From the NCBI GenBank assembly GCA_910577825.1, contig CAJTOK010000045.1, forward strand, positions 1 through 30,525: 30,525 nt of DNA, written 5' to 3'. Shown here one piece after another: positions 7,640-14,345 of this stretch (position 1 is the first letter of the stretch; every line of letters begins with the position of its first letter). The notes under the pieces are model-generated. The model searched no databases. It was not told the DNA's origin and saw nothing but the letters and a program-made list of their open reading frames with translations. Made by a program: the position numbers and the translations under genes. The DNA is from an uncultured Lachnospiraceae bacterium (GTDB lineage: Bacteria > Bacillota > Clostridia > Lachnospirales > Lachnospiraceae).

Positions 7640-7704
7640 AAATATACAATCCTGGAAAATGAATAAAATTTTTATATATTATCTGGTTTTACAAAATATT
7701 TATT

Positions 7705-8484
7705 TTATGCGGTTATCCTGCCTGCCAGCTTGGACATACGGTAATTAAATTTCTTACCTTTAATCAATGCTATGTTATCCTTACACATTTCAATAATTCT
7801 GCTTCCTATTGCCTCATCAAATACCAGCAGTCCTTCAAGGTCTTTTTCTGTGCTGATAATTAAAGGCAGGTTATTCATGTATCTGTAATTTATAAGCTCA
7901 TACATGACGTTTACATCTGTTTCTGTCAGCTTCCCTTTGAGCAGGTCATCTATATACAGCACTGGCGCATCCATGTACCTTCCAAGTTCACTGCTGTATA
8001 CTGTTTCATCTAAAATATGCTGCTTAATCTTTGTCATTGTATTACGGTATGGCATATATATAACTGGTATACCCATATCCATAAGACTGCTGCATATGGC
8101 TGTGCCAAGATGCGTTTTACCACAGCCGGGTTGTCCACCAAACATAATTGAATTATGCCTGCTATGTCTGTTTTTCTTGAAATTTTTAACATAATTTACT
8201 GCTTTATTTTTAGCATTAATAAGCACTGGTTCTTTTTTAGTATCAAAGCTGTCAAAGCTTTTTTTGAGAAACTCTTCAGACAGCTCGCTTTTTTCCATCA
8301 GTTCCTTTGCCCGCTTAACCTCATAACAGCTACAGTTGCGCATTACTGTGTATCCGTCCTGGACGAATATTATCACACCTGTGTCATAACACTTCCTGCA
8401 GTCATAATGTTTTTGCACACGCTCTCCGCCTTCTGGTTTTGGAACTTTCGGGTGTGCTTTAAGCCACATTTCAAGTCTATCCAT
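7705..8484 (-). CDS. DnaC-like helicase loader ATPase, C-terminus rewritten by IS
   Basis: A 259-aa AAA+ protein. The N-terminal Cys group (CRKCYDTG...CSC, residues ~29-57) is followed by Walker A GGQPGCGKTH (~residues 117-126), Walker B VLYIDDL and a sensor-like IISTEK. It would load the replicative helicase at the phage origin together with the initiator encoded just upstream. Start ATG 8484 has GGAGG 9 bases upstream and overlaps the initiator stop by 8 bp. Removing the IS and one target copy gives an end MSKLAGI-stop, so the present tail RITA is encoded by the IS. The core fold is intact, so the protein is probably still functional. Confidence 0.85.
   Translation of the reverse strand: MDRLEMWLKAHPKVPKPEGGERVQKHYDCRKCYDTGVIIFVQDGYTVMRNCSCYEVKRAKELMEKSELSEEFLKKSFDSFDTKKEPVLINAKNKAVNYVKNFKKNRHSRHNSIMFGGQPGCGKTHLGTAICSSLMDMGIPVIYMPYRNTMTKIKQHILDETVYSSELGRYMDAPVLYIDDLLKGKLTETDVNVMYELINYRYMNNLPLIISTEKDLEGLLVFDEAIGSRIIEMCKDNIALIKGKKFNYRMSKLAGRITA
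7721..7729. repeat. Target site duplication, right copy
   Basis: CCTGCCAGC directly abuts the right IS tip. It lies in the 3' end of the DnaC-like gene. Confidence 0.95.
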
Positions 8485-9388
8485 CTTTACCACTTCCTCC
8501 TGCCAGCATGTTAAGAAGTTCCTGGGAATAACCACTACTGTTTACAACAGGCTTTTCTTTATCCCCAGCCTGTTTATCTGGTCTGGCATCATAATTCCCT
8601 TCCAGGACTTTAATAAAATTATTAGGACGCACAAACCAGTCGAATGTTATTGTCCACCCGTTTTTATTATTTCCGCACAAAAAGGCACTGTTTTTAATAT
8701 TTTCCATAGCTTCTAAGACTTTATCCATGCCATATATGCGTATACGTGCCTTAAGCATATCATAACGCTTTGTTTTTGGACTTATACTTCTTACAGGTTT
8801 TATCCCGTATCCAGCAAGTGAGTTCCATTGTTCTATGACACGCTGGACGTTAGTCCGGCAAACAGTATCTTTAGATACTGTTAAATTATTAACTGTGTCT
8901 ATAACTGTGTTTATAACTGGTATAGGTGTCCCATTCTGGGTATTTCCATTTCCCACTTTGGGTTCTTCCATTTCCCATTTTGGGAAATGGATATTCTCAT
9001 TCTGGGAAATGGATTTATCCATTTTGGAACTATCTTTTTCTGTAGTTTCCTTTTCTGTACACATATTATCCATGTTATTTAAAACAGATACACCTTTTTC
9101 TGACAGTGTATACCATGTAGTCCTGTCATACGCACTTTTATTATAATTTGCTGAAAGTATCAGCCCTTCTTCCTCCAGATGGTGTAAAGCCCTTGATATT
9201 GTATTTTTTGAAACGTATGGAAATAATTCAGCTAATGCCTTTGTGCTGTTGTATGTCCAGTAATAACCATCATAATACTGTACCCCGTTTGCCTTATTTT
9301 TTGTAACCCAGAAATTTAAATATTCCAGAAGGACTGCTTCAAGCATTCCATATTCTGTTGCTACTGCAACGTTAAAACTGTGGTTCAT
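8477..9388 (-). CDS. Phage replication initiator/replisome organiser with winged-helix domain
   Basis: A 303-aa protein starting at MNHSFNVAVATEYGMLEA (AGGAGG 9 bases upstream). Residues ~10-100 form a winged helix (EYLNFWV..., TKALAELFPYVSKNTISRALHHLEEEGLI). A polar linker (KMDKSISQNENIHF, PKWEMEEPKVGNGNTQNG) follows, then a DnaD-like C-terminal part (YDMLKARIRIYGMDKVLEAMENI). The linker is encoded by a cluster of small inverted repeats, the kind of place where lambda-type phages put their origin. It is followed by the overlapping DnaC-like loader gene. Confidence 0.8.
   Translation of the reverse strand: MNHSFNVAVATEYGMLEAVLLEYLNFWVTKNKANGVQYYDGYYWTYNSTKALAELFPYVSKNTISRALHHLEEEGLILSANYNKSAYDRTTWYTLSEKGVSVLNNMDNMCTEKETTEKDSSKMDKSISQNENIHFPKWEMEEPKVGNGNTQNGTPIPVINTVIDTVNNLTVSKDTVCRTNVQRVIEQWNSLAGYGIKPVRSISPKTKRYDMLKARIRIYGMDKVLEAMENIKNSAFLCGNNKNGWTITFDWFVRPNNFIKVLEGNYDARPDKQAGDKEKPVVNSSGYSQELLNMLAGGSGKDG
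8887..9028. repeat. Repeat cluster inside the initiator gene, candidate replication origin
   Basis: The motif CCCAYTYTGGG occurs at 8930-8940, 8952-8962 and 8974-8984. Its flanks extend it: CCATTTCCCA-TTT-TGGGAAATGG at 8968-8990 is a perfect 10-bp inverted repeat, and ATTCTGGGAAATGG follows at 8999-9012. Beside it, 8887-8922 holds an AT-rich direct repeat (TAACTGTGT / TAACTGTGT / TAACTGG) that could unwind easily. Iterons within the initiator gene next to an AT-rich box match lambda-type origins; the call is inference. Confidence 0.5.
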
Positions 9389-9431
9389 ATACAGACCTCC
9401 TGCTGTTCCTGTTGTTTTTCTGCAGATACAT

Positions 9432-10061
9432 TTATGCAACATCTTTATACTTATCAAGAAGCTGCATAGCATTATGCCATGTTTTAAAATCCATATCATC
9501 AAAAGACACTATTTTGTAATGTTCAAGTATTGACTTTTCACTTACTCCTTTTTTCATGGCTTTATCACGGAGTGTACTTATTTTTATAGCATCAACTTTG
9601 ACATTCCCTGTTTCCTGTGCAGCCTTGCTGTTTGGCGGGGTTTCTGCATCAGGGTCTTTCATTTCCTCTGTAGGTATGCAGAACACCTGGAAACATGCGT
9701 ATTTAAAGGCAACAGCCATAGCCTTATTAGTTGCCTTGTCCCCGCTGTCCATGCCTTCCCCTATTGTTACAGCTTCAATACTGCTCCCGTCATCAGCACA
9801 GAAACGGAATTTTATCTTGCAGATGGAATATATCAGGTTTCCCCCTCTTGCTGTCTGTCTTTCTTCCCTCGACTGCTCAAGAATTTCTGGCACAATAAAT
9901 ACATTGTGCTTAACCAGTGCAGGGTTAATGGCGTTCATTACATCATCTATTCCCCTGTACATAAACCCCTGCTGTGTATTTTGCTTGTTTTTTCCTACTG
10001 CATTGATTTCTCCCATAATATTTGGTATGGCTTTATAAATTTTTCCTTCTGTTATTCCCAT
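9432..10061 (-). CDS. ERF-family single-strand annealing recombinase
   Basis: A 209-aa protein with the ERF fold: IPNIMGEINAVGKNKQN, then FMYRGIDDVMNAINPALVKHNVFIVPEI, and GEGMDSGDKATNKAMAVAFKYACFQVFCIPTEE, the family's most conserved segment. ERF proteins anneal single strands during phage replication and recombination. SD GAGGTG lies 8 bases upstream of the ATG. It directly follows the DUF1351 gene (one base between), a standard phage gene pair. Confidence 0.9.
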   Translation of the reverse strand: MGITEGKIYKAIPNIMGEINAVGKNKQNTQQGFMYRGIDDVMNAINPALVKHNVFIVPEILEQSREERQTARGGNLIYSICKIKFRFCADDGSSIEAVTIGEGMDSGDKATNKAMAVAFKYACFQVFCIPTEEMKDPDAETPPNSKAAQETGNVKVDAIKISTLRDKAMKKGVSEKSILEHYKIVSFDDMDFKTWHNAMQLLDKYKDVA

Positions 10062-10062
10062 A

Positions 10063-10965
10063 TTAAATCACCTCATATCTTATAAATTTTTCTTCCATCA
10101 GCTTCTTAAACCACTCAAAGCTGCTTTCCCTTATATGTACCTGTATAACAATTTCTTTTTCAGGAGCAAAAGGCATATCTGTTTCCTGTACAGGTTCTTT
10201 AAATCCTGCCTGTTGTGTCCCTTGTACCTGTAATTCTGGCTGCTGCATAATGGTGTTTCCTGGTTCTTCAGCTACTTTACCTGCCTCTTCTGTCCCTGTT
10301 TTCTTTTGTTCTTCTTCCTGGCGTTTCCTCTCCTCCTTGGCAATGATTTCTTCTTTTATGCGTTTCCTGTTATCCATTTCCTTAAATGCTGCTGCCAGGT
10401 CACCAGTGTTTTTAAGGACTGCAAGCCCCTCTTCTTCAAATTCAGATGATACAGATTTTATTGTGGAAACAGATATCTCCATCTGCTCAAATAAAGCCTC
10501 CATATCTTCACGTATTTTCTTGTTGCTGTAAGATGCATTTTCCCATTTAGGGTTGTAAATCCTTTCAAGCGGAAGCCATTCTTCCATATCACCCTTAACA
10601 ATATTATAGATGTTCCCTATTTCAGCACGTTTCTCTTCCCTGCGCTGCCTGTCATACTCTTTAAGCTGGCTGTCTATAACTTCTACAGGTACATCATAAA
10701 GACCTATAATCCTTTTTACCCTTTTTTCAAAGTTATCATAAGGTTCAAGCCATGCCTTTTTAATTGCTTTTCTCTCATTATCAAGGCTGTTTTTTTCTTT
10801 ACGTATATCTGCAAGAAACTTCCTGCCCTCATTTATTGTATTCTCTGTAACCACTGTCTTTTTGTATTCTTCCACTTTTTCCATAATGGAAGCTTCAACA
10901 GCATCAAGGTTATCTGTTATTGTACCTATGCTGCTGGTTATTTTTACTGGTACTAAACCATTCAT
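10063..10965 (-). CDS. DUF1351 phage protein
   Basis: A 300-aa protein. The N-terminal 150 residues (IMEKVEEYKKTVVTENTI, KFLADIRKEKNSLDNERKAIKKAWLEPYDNFEKRVKRII) are the coiled-coil-rich DUF1351 signature, commonly encoded next to ERF or RecT annealing proteins. A second charged helical stretch (RIKEEIIAKEERKRQEEEQ), a Gln/Glu-rich linker and a small C-terminal domain (IVIQVHIRESSFEWFKKLM) follow. It probably helps recombination. The ATG overlaps the stop of the preceding zinc-ribbon gene by 4 bp (ATGA). Confidence 0.85.
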   Translation of the reverse strand: MNGLVPVKITSSIGTITDNLDAVEASIMEKVEEYKKTVVTENTINEGRKFLADIRKEKNSLDNERKAIKKAWLEPYDNFEKRVKRIIGLYDVPVEVIDSQLKEYDRQRREEKRAEIGNIYNIVKGDMEEWLPLERIYNPKWENASYSNKKIREDMEALFEQMEISVSTIKSVSSEFEEEGLAVLKNTGDLAAAFKEMDNRKRIKEEIIAKEERKRQEEEQKKTGTEEAGKVAEEPGNTIMQQPELQVQGTQQAGFKEPVQETDMPFAPEKEIVIQVHIRESSFEWFKKLMEEKFIRYEVI

Positions 10966-11177
10966 ATTGCTTCACCTGCTTCCTCTAATTCTTCACCAAA
11001 CATTTCCAGCCAGTCCTTAACTGAATACATTCCAAGACATTCCTCACATACCCCGTTAAAATGCTTGTCCCCTGCATAAATGCCTGAACCACACTGCATG
11101 CAAATTAATAACGGCTTTGGCTCTGGTGCGTTCGGACACCCTGAATGGCATGGGTATTGTCTGCATACCATACACAT
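10962..11177 (-). CDS. Small zinc-ribbon phage protein, 71 aa
   Basis: Cys-rich: CMVCRQYPCHSGCP at the N-terminus, then CMQCG...CEECLG (residues ~27-43), giving two possible zinc sites. An acidic helix ends the protein. SD AAGGAGG lies 8 bases upstream of the ATG. The stop overlaps the DUF1351 start. Function unknown; it may be an adaptor in the replication complex. Confidence 0.7.
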   Translation of the reverse strand: MCMVCRQYPCHSGCPNAPEPKPLLICMQCGSGIYAGDKHFNGVCEECLGMYSVKDWLEMFGEELEEAGEAI

Positions 11178-11211
11178 TTTAATTACCTCCTTAAATCATA
11201 TTGTATTTAAT

Positions 11212-11649
11212 TTACTGCTTGATTTTTTTTGTGGGGGATGCTACAATATGGCTGTCTTTAGTGAGTGCCTGCTGTTTTTGCGGGCGCTCTTTTTCCACAT
11301 TACAGACTTCCCTGCACAAATCCATAGTGAACCTTGAAAACACAAGGTTTCTGACATATTCTTTTACCAGCTCCAGAAGATACCAGCGCTGCATGACCAC
11401 CTCCCTTCTTTCATGCTGGTATATATATGCCTGTTTGCGCTTAGCATAAATTAATGCCTCCTCAAACATACTGTCTGTGATACTGGCATTAAGCCTTTCC
11501 TCTGCTTCTGTTTTTTTTATTTCCTGCATCTTTTCCTGTTCTCCTTTTTTTATAAAACCTGTAACCCTGCCATTATCCAGAATTACACGGCTGCCATCTG
11601 TTATAAACATATCCAGGCAGTCATTTATAGTCTTTTTGTTTAAATTCAT
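11212..11649 (-). CDS. Phage hypothetical protein, 145 aa
   Basis: Start MNLNKKTINDCLDMFI is supported by AAAGGAAG upstream; the longer ATG at 11673 has no SD. The N-terminal 40 residues are followed by a charged helix (GEQEKMQEIKKTEAEERLNAS) and a Tyr/Arg-rich helix (IYAKRKQAYIYQHERREVVMQRWY), then a basic tail ending KKIKQ. No family recognised. It lies in the early operon between two zinc-ribbon genes. Confidence 0.6.
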   Translation of the reverse strand: MNLNKKTINDCLDMFITDGSRVILDNGRVTGFIKKGEQEKMQEIKKTEAEERLNASITDSMFEEALIYAKRKQAYIYQHERREVVMQRWYLLELVKEYVRNLVFSRFTMDLCREVCNVEKERPQKQQALTKDSHIVASPTKKIKQ

Positions 11650-11666
11650 ATCTTTTCCACTTCCTT

Positions 11667-11855
11667 TCAACATTTACTGTATTTATTGCCACCACTATCA
11701 TTGCTAAAAATAAAATTTAACTGTCCTGAAGCCTTTTCTGTTTCTATGTGTTTACTGAAAAATTCATCCCTTTTTACCCTGGCATCTATGCAGTTGCATT
11801 TCTCCCCTGGGTCAAGGTTTGCACCACAGGCAGGGCAGACAGTGTAATATGCCAT
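11667..11855 (-). CDS. Small zinc-binding phage protein, 62 aa
   Basis: Starts MAYYTVCPACGANLDPGEKCNC: a compact Cys ribbon (CPxCG...CxC), then a helix DEFFSKHIETEKASGQLN. SD GGGAGG lies 8 bases before the ATG at 11855; the longer in-frame start at 11909 lacks one. It ends 17 bp before the start chosen for the next gene. Typical accessory protein of Clostridial phages; role unknown. Confidence 0.7.
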   Translation of the reverse strand: MAYYTVCPACGANLDPGEKCNCIDARVKRDEFFSKHIETEKASGQLNFIFSNDSGGNKYSKC

Positions 11856-11981
11856 AATAAAACCTCCCTGGTTTAAAGTAATCCTAAGCTGACAGCCAGG
11901 CATGTCCATCTGTTTATTCCCGCCAGTTTATATTCTGCCTGGCAGGTATAAAAATCCTGTTTAAATATCTTTATCTGGAAA

Positions 11982-12155
11982 TCATGCTGTTTCTTCCGCC
12001 CTTATATACCCCTGGCCTCTCATAATAATATCCATAAAATCCTCTGTAAACTTATCCTTAAATGCTTCCTGTTCTTCTTCAGGTATGCTTTCAAACGGAA
12101 CATCTTCCCCGTTTCTGTGGATTACAAAAGAATATGTACACAATTTCATTTTCAT
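11982..12155 (-). CDS. Small acidic phage protein, 57 aa
   Basis: The protein starts MKMKLCTYSFVIHRNGEDVP and continues with an acidic helix (EEEQEAFKDKFTEDFMDIIM) and a short tail RGQGYIRAEETA. A GGGGGTG ribosome-like site lies 9-10 bases upstream of the ATG at 12155. It fits neatly between the regulator gene and the zinc-binding gene and keeps their strand. No named family, but length and layout match short phage proteins with a beta start and one helix. Confidence 0.6.
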   Translation of the reverse strand: MKMKLCTYSFVIHRNGEDVPFESIPEEEQEAFKDKFTEDFMDIIMRGQGYIRAEETA

Positions 12156-12210
12156 TGGCTATGCACCCCCTTTCCATTGGTAATCCATATGCTTGTATAA
12201 ATTTGTCCTA

Positions 12211-12684
12211 TTACAAATTTTTCTTCACCCAAAGCTTAAGGCTCTGTGTTACCTGTTCCAGCTCTTCCAAAGCTCTAAGTATCTTATGTATGTCTTCTAT
12301 TTCATCTTTTGAAATAACCCCATCTGCGGTAATATCAATCAACAGTTCTTGTACACTGCCCATTTCACGCAATACAGATATTGCACGTAATGATATCCTG
12401 TCAAGGCTTGAGATATCAGCTTTTGGTACGTTTCTTCCAAGCGGGCATATTTTTGTGCAGAAATAATTTTCAAGTTCCGGAGCATTATATAAATCTGCCA
12501 TCAGATGGATTTCTTCAGGGTGTGGACTGGCTATACCTCTTTCAATCCTGTAAAGCCTCCCCCTGTCAATAGACATTATATCTGCTGCCCCTTCCCTGCT
12601 CCTTAACTGGTCATTGTGCTTTGCTGCTGCGCAACGTGCCTGGAAAAAGATGTTGGAACTGGTCTTTTCTGTTATATTTGGCAT
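12211..12684 (-). CDS. XRE-family regulator with C-terminal helical domain
   Basis: A 157-aa protein. The N-terminal HTH_3 domain (RSREGAADIMSIDRGRLYRIERGIASPHPEEIHLMADLYNAPEL, residues ~28-72) includes the recognition helix DRGRLYRIERG. A Cys pair (YFCTKICPLG) and a C-terminal helical domain (LDRISLRAISVLREMG...IHKILRALEELEQVTQSLKLW) follow. SD GGAGG lies 12 bases before the ATG. It is the second gene of the leftward operon and may be an early regulator or anti-repressor partner. Confidence 0.75.
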   Translation of the reverse strand: MPNITEKTSSNIFFQARCAAAKHNDQLRSREGAADIMSIDRGRLYRIERGIASPHPEEIHLMADLYNAPELENYFCTKICPLGRNVPKADISSLDRISLRAISVLREMGSVQELLIDITADGVISKDEIEDIHKILRALEELEQVTQSLKLWVKKNL

Positions 12685-12721
12685 TTTGTTTCCTACCTCC
12701 GTGGTTTATAATGTAATTAAC

Positions 12722-12931
12722 TTAAACATGCCTTGGCAGCCTTGTATCAACACAAAGGGATTTACTTATTGCTTCTGCCGTTTCATCAGGAACAACAATA
12801 CGTCCGTTAATAATAGCCGATATATAATTTCTTGAATATTTTGTATCACAGCTTATATCTGCCAGTGACTTGCCAAGAACCAGCATCTGGAGTTTACACT
12901 GTTGTCCCCAGGGTGATAATTTTTTCTTCAT
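12722..12931 (-). CDS. Small Cro-like/XRE regulator, first gene of the leftward operon
   Basis: A 69-aa protein beginning MKKKLSPWGQQCKLQML with helix-turn-helix segments LGKSLADISCDTKYSRNYISAIINGRIVVP. The start at 12931 is chosen because AAAGGAG lies 8 bases upstream; an in-frame ATG at 13000 lacks an SD. It is transcribed divergently from the repressor array, as Cro or Rha-type switch proteins are. A 6-4-6 palindrome (TTATAA-N4-TTATAA, 12981-12996) in its promoter region is a candidate operator. Confidence 0.7.
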   Translation of the reverse strand: MKKKLSPWGQQCKLQMLVLGKSLADISCDTKYSRNYISAIINGRIVVPDETAEAISKSLCVDTRLPRHV

Positions 12932-12960
12932 CAGTTTTCTCCTTTCAAAAATTTTTACTT

Positions 12961-12996
12961 TAACAAGTTGTAATAATGTGTTATAATACGTTATAA
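12961..12996. promoter_or_regulatory. Divergent promoter region of the phage switch
   Basis: TAACAAGTTGTAA (12961-12973) is the exact reverse complement of TTACAACTTGTTA at 13764-13776, and a one-mismatch form is at 14527-14539. TTATAA-TACG-TTATAA at 12981-12996 has the same half-site, four-base gap, half-site layout as the operators further right. Both lie between the leftward Cro-like gene and the first rightward repressor. Confidence 0.45.
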
Positions 12997-13040
12997 GCAT
13001 TACAAATAAAAACTATATGAATGTTAAAGCTTATCACAAT

Positions 13041-13065
13041 TTTTTATTTTATAATGTTATTATAA
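13041..13065 (+). promoter_or_regulatory. Promoter of repressor cassette 1
   Basis: TTATTTTATAATGTTATTATAA is also present before cassette 3 (13774-13795) and in variant form before cassette 4. The distal TATAA is followed at once by the operator. No good -35 box is seen, so it may need an activator or the shared motif upstream. Confidence 0.5.
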
Positions 13066-13079
13066 CTCGTAATTACGAG
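13066..13079. promoter_or_regulatory. Operator 1a (CTCGT-AATT-ACGAG)
   Basis: Perfect 14-bp palindrome with 5-bp halves and a four-base centre, directly after the -10-like TATAA of repressor 1. Likely autorepression site. Confidence 0.7.
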
Positions 13080-13093
13080 AAGTTAAGTTATTT

Positions 13094-13107
13094 TTCGTTT
13101 TTACGAG
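13094..13107. promoter_or_regulatory. Operator 1b (TTCGT-TTTT-ACGAG)
   Basis: Second copy with one half-site mismatch, centred 28 bp from operator 1a and upstream of the repressor 1 start. Confidence 0.65.
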
Positions 13108-13143
13108 ATTATCAGCAATTTGCACAAAAAGAGGTTTATCAAT

Positions 13144-13362
13144 ATGGTAGATTTAACAAATCTTTTTTATAGGATAAAAGCATTAGGTATGACTGCTAAA
13201 AAAGTATCAGATGATACTGGAATATCAACTGGTAATATCAGCGACTGGAAAAGCGGACGTAGTATGCCAACTGCTCCTAAATTGGTTATCCTTGCTGATT
13301 ATCTGAATTGTTCCGTCGACTACCTGTTAGGTAGAACAGACAATCCAGAGGTTAATAAGTAA
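13144..13362 (+). CDS. Small XRE repressor, cassette 1 (72 aa)
   Basis: A single HTH_3 domain: LTNLFYRIKALGMTAKKVSDDTGISTGNISDWKSGRSMP with recognition helix STGNISDWKSGR, then a C-terminal half ILADYLNCSVDYLLGRTDNPEVNK shared almost exactly with the next two repressors. ATG at 13144 has AGAGG 8 bases upstream; an earlier TTG at 13120 has none. Its promoter carries two CTCGT-N4-ACGAG palindromes found nowhere else in the array. The protein lacks any cleavage or dimer domain beyond the HTH, so it is Cro-like. Confidence 0.85.
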   Translation: MVDLTNLFYRIKALGMTAKKVSDDTGISTGNISDWKSGRSMPTAPKLVILADYLNCSVDYLLGRTDNPEVNK

Positions 13363-13385
13363 CTTATTGTTTCTAGATGTAAGTG

Positions 13386-13398
13386 TAACTTGTTGTAA
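13386..13398. promoter_or_regulatory. Shared promoter motif, cassette 2 (TAACTTGTTGTAA)
   Basis: A relative of the TTACAACTTGTTA motif found before cassettes 3 and 4 and in the divergent region. It sits just upstream of the operator. Confidence 0.4.
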
Positions 13399-13406
13399 TT
13401 ACATAT

Positions 13407-13426
13407 TATACCGATTTTTCGGTATA
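13407..13426. promoter_or_regulatory. Operator 2a (TATACCGA-TTTT-TCGGTATA)
   Basis: Perfect 8-4-8 palindrome; its left part overlaps the likely -10 (TATTATA). Unique to cassette 2. Confidence 0.75.
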
Positions 13427-13438
13427 GTCAATAGAGTT

Positions 13439-13454
13439 TAACGATTTTTCGGTA
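13439..13454. promoter_or_regulatory. Operator 2b (TAACGA-TTTT-TCGGTA)
   Basis: Second copy with one mismatch in the left half, centred 30 bp from operator 2a. Confidence 0.7.
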
Positions 13455-13490
13455 TTTATCTGTATTGTATAAAAAATGAGGTGTGTTTTT

Positions 13491-13718
13491 ATGTATATTG
13501 CACAAACAACTAAAAACAGAATTAAACAAATATGTAAAGATAAAAAACTTAATGCAAAACAAATGTTGTTAGATTGTTCTTTAGGTGCAAATGCAATACA
13601 ACAAATCAATGATACTAAAGGCATGGCTTCGTTTAGCCTTGCTAAAATCGCTGATTACCTGGACTGTTCCGTTGACTACTTACTAGGGAGGACGGACAAC
13701 CCAGAGGTTAATAAGTAA
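13491..13718 (+). CDS. Small XRE repressor, cassette 2 (75 aa)
   Basis: HTH: TTKNRIKQICKDKKLNAKQMLLDCSLGANAIQQINDTKG, with recognition helix GANAIQQINDTK, different from cassettes 1 and 3. The C-terminal half LAKIADYLDCSVDYLLGRTDNPEVNK is nearly the same as in those. Start ATG 13491 follows ATGAGGTG by 8 bases. Two ACCGA-N4-TCGGT palindromes lie in its promoter. It ends where the repeated promoter block of cassette 3 begins. Confidence 0.85.
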   Translation: MYIAQTTKNRIKQICKDKKLNAKQMLLDCSLGANAIQQINDTKGMASFSLAKIADYLDCSVDYLLGRTDNPEVNK

Positions 13719-13722
13719 CTTG

Positions 13723-13796
13723 ATAAGCATTACAAATAAAAATTGTATGAGTGTTAAACTTTATTACAACTTGTTATTTTATAATGTTATTATAAT
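13723..13796 (+). repeat. Repeated promoter block (second copy)
   Basis: ATAAGCATTACAAATAAAAA and the following ~55 bases, ending ATAATGTTATTATAA, nearly match 12992-13065 before cassette 1. The match stops where the operator starts, so promoter and operator have separate histories. Confidence 0.8.
13764..13776. promoter_or_regulatory. Shared promoter motif, cassette 3 (TTACAACTTGTTA)
   Basis: Present in reverse at 12961-12973 and with one mismatch at 14527-14539. It lies 20 bp upstream of the cassette 3 operator, about where a -35 or activator site would be. Confidence 0.45.
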
Positions 13797-13810
13797 CTCT
13801 AATTTTAGAG
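13797..13810. promoter_or_regulatory. Operator 3a (CTCTA-ATTT-TAGAG)
   Basis: 5-4-5 palindrome directly after TATAAT of the cassette 3 promoter. Confidence 0.7.
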
Positions 13811-13825
13811 AGTTCAAGCATCTTT

Positions 13826-13839
13826 ATCTAAATTTAGAG
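13826..13839. promoter_or_regulatory. Operator 3b (ATCTA-AATT-TAGAG)
   Basis: Second copy with one mismatch in the left half, centred 29 bp from operator 3a. Confidence 0.65.
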
Positions 13840-13876
13840 TTTTTGGCACTTTCAACAAAAAGCGAGGTTATTATTT

Positions 13877-14101
13877 ATGTATAATTCACAAGATGTTGCC
13901 CAGTCCATTAAAAAAATGTCCAAAGATAAAAATATAACTATTAAAAAGCTTCTTGAAGATGTTGGTCTTGGATTTAACACAATGTCAAATATGAAAACAT
14001 CAATGCCAAAAGCAGATAACCTTGCTAAAATTGCTGACTACCTGGACTGTTCCGTAGACTACTTGTTAGGCAGGACGGACAATCCAGAAGTTAATAAGTA
14101 A
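13877..14101 (+). CDS. Small XRE repressor, cassette 3 (74 aa)
   Basis: HTH: VAQSIKKMSKDKNITIKKLLEDVGLGFNTMSNMKTSMP, with recognition helix GFNTMSNMKTSM. The tail LAKIADYLDCSVDYLLGRTDNPEVNK equals cassette 2. Start ATG 13877 has GCGAGG 9 bases upstream. Two CTCTA-type palindromes sit in its promoter. The next gene starts 40 bp downstream with its own SD, so the two may be co-transcribed. Confidence 0.85.
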   Translation: MYNSQDVAQSIKKMSKDKNITIKKLLEDVGLGFNTMSNMKTSMPKADNLAKIADYLDCSVDYLLGRTDNPEVNK

Positions 14102-14141
14102 CTATTCTGCTAAAGCCAAACCGAAAGGAGGAAACAATACA

Positions 14142-14345
14142 TTGAACAGATATCCAGTTTCATCCAGTCGTATTAGCTCCGTTGGATGGGAAAACAATAT
14201 AATGGAAATAGGGTTTCCAGATGGTGCTGTGTATCAATATTATGATGTTAGCAAATCTGAATATAATGCTTTTATTAATTCCCCATCATTAGGCTCTGCA
14301 TTATCAAGGTTAGACAAAATTCACCGTTACAGCAGAGTCAGATAA
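14142..14345 (+). CDS. KTSC-domain protein, 67 aa
   Basis: The sequence SSSRISSVGWENNIMEIGFPDGAVYQYYDVSKSEYNAFINSPSLGSAL matches the small KTSC fold (SS-I...IGY...LEI-F-nG-vY-Y--V...Y--f--A-S-G), often encoded in phages and plasmids. The start is TTG at 14142, with AAAGGAGG 11 bases upstream; no ATG fits. Function is not known, though lysyl-tRNA-synthetase-linked or RNA-related roles have been suggested for the family. Its last 36 bp overlap the antisense 55-aa gene. Confidence 0.7.
   Translation: MNRYPVSSSRISSVGWENNIMEIGFPDGAVYQYYDVSKSEYNAFINSPSLGSALSRLDKIHRYSRVR

Larger units (their letters stand above)
6249..7720 (-). mobile_element. Complete ISAs1-family insertion sequence with 9-bp target duplication
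   Basis: A 1472-bp element. Both ends begin CAGGATAACCGCATAAAA when read inward, an 18-bp perfect terminal inverted repeat (6249-6266 and 7703-7720). The bases outside are the same on both sides: CCTGCCAGC at 6240-6248 and at 7721-7729. This is the expected 8-10-bp target duplication and shows a simple insertion with no later rearrangement. It carries one transposase gene. The insertion lies at the very end of the DnaC-like gene and changes its last residues. Confidence 0.95.

Noticed and set aside
9556..10038. Plus-strand 160-codon frame
   Set aside because: Antisense to the ERF gene; no SD and no motif.
12990..14101. CRISPR-like array from the repeated blocks
   Set aside because: The repeats are long promoter and coding segments with genes between them, not short repeats with spacers.
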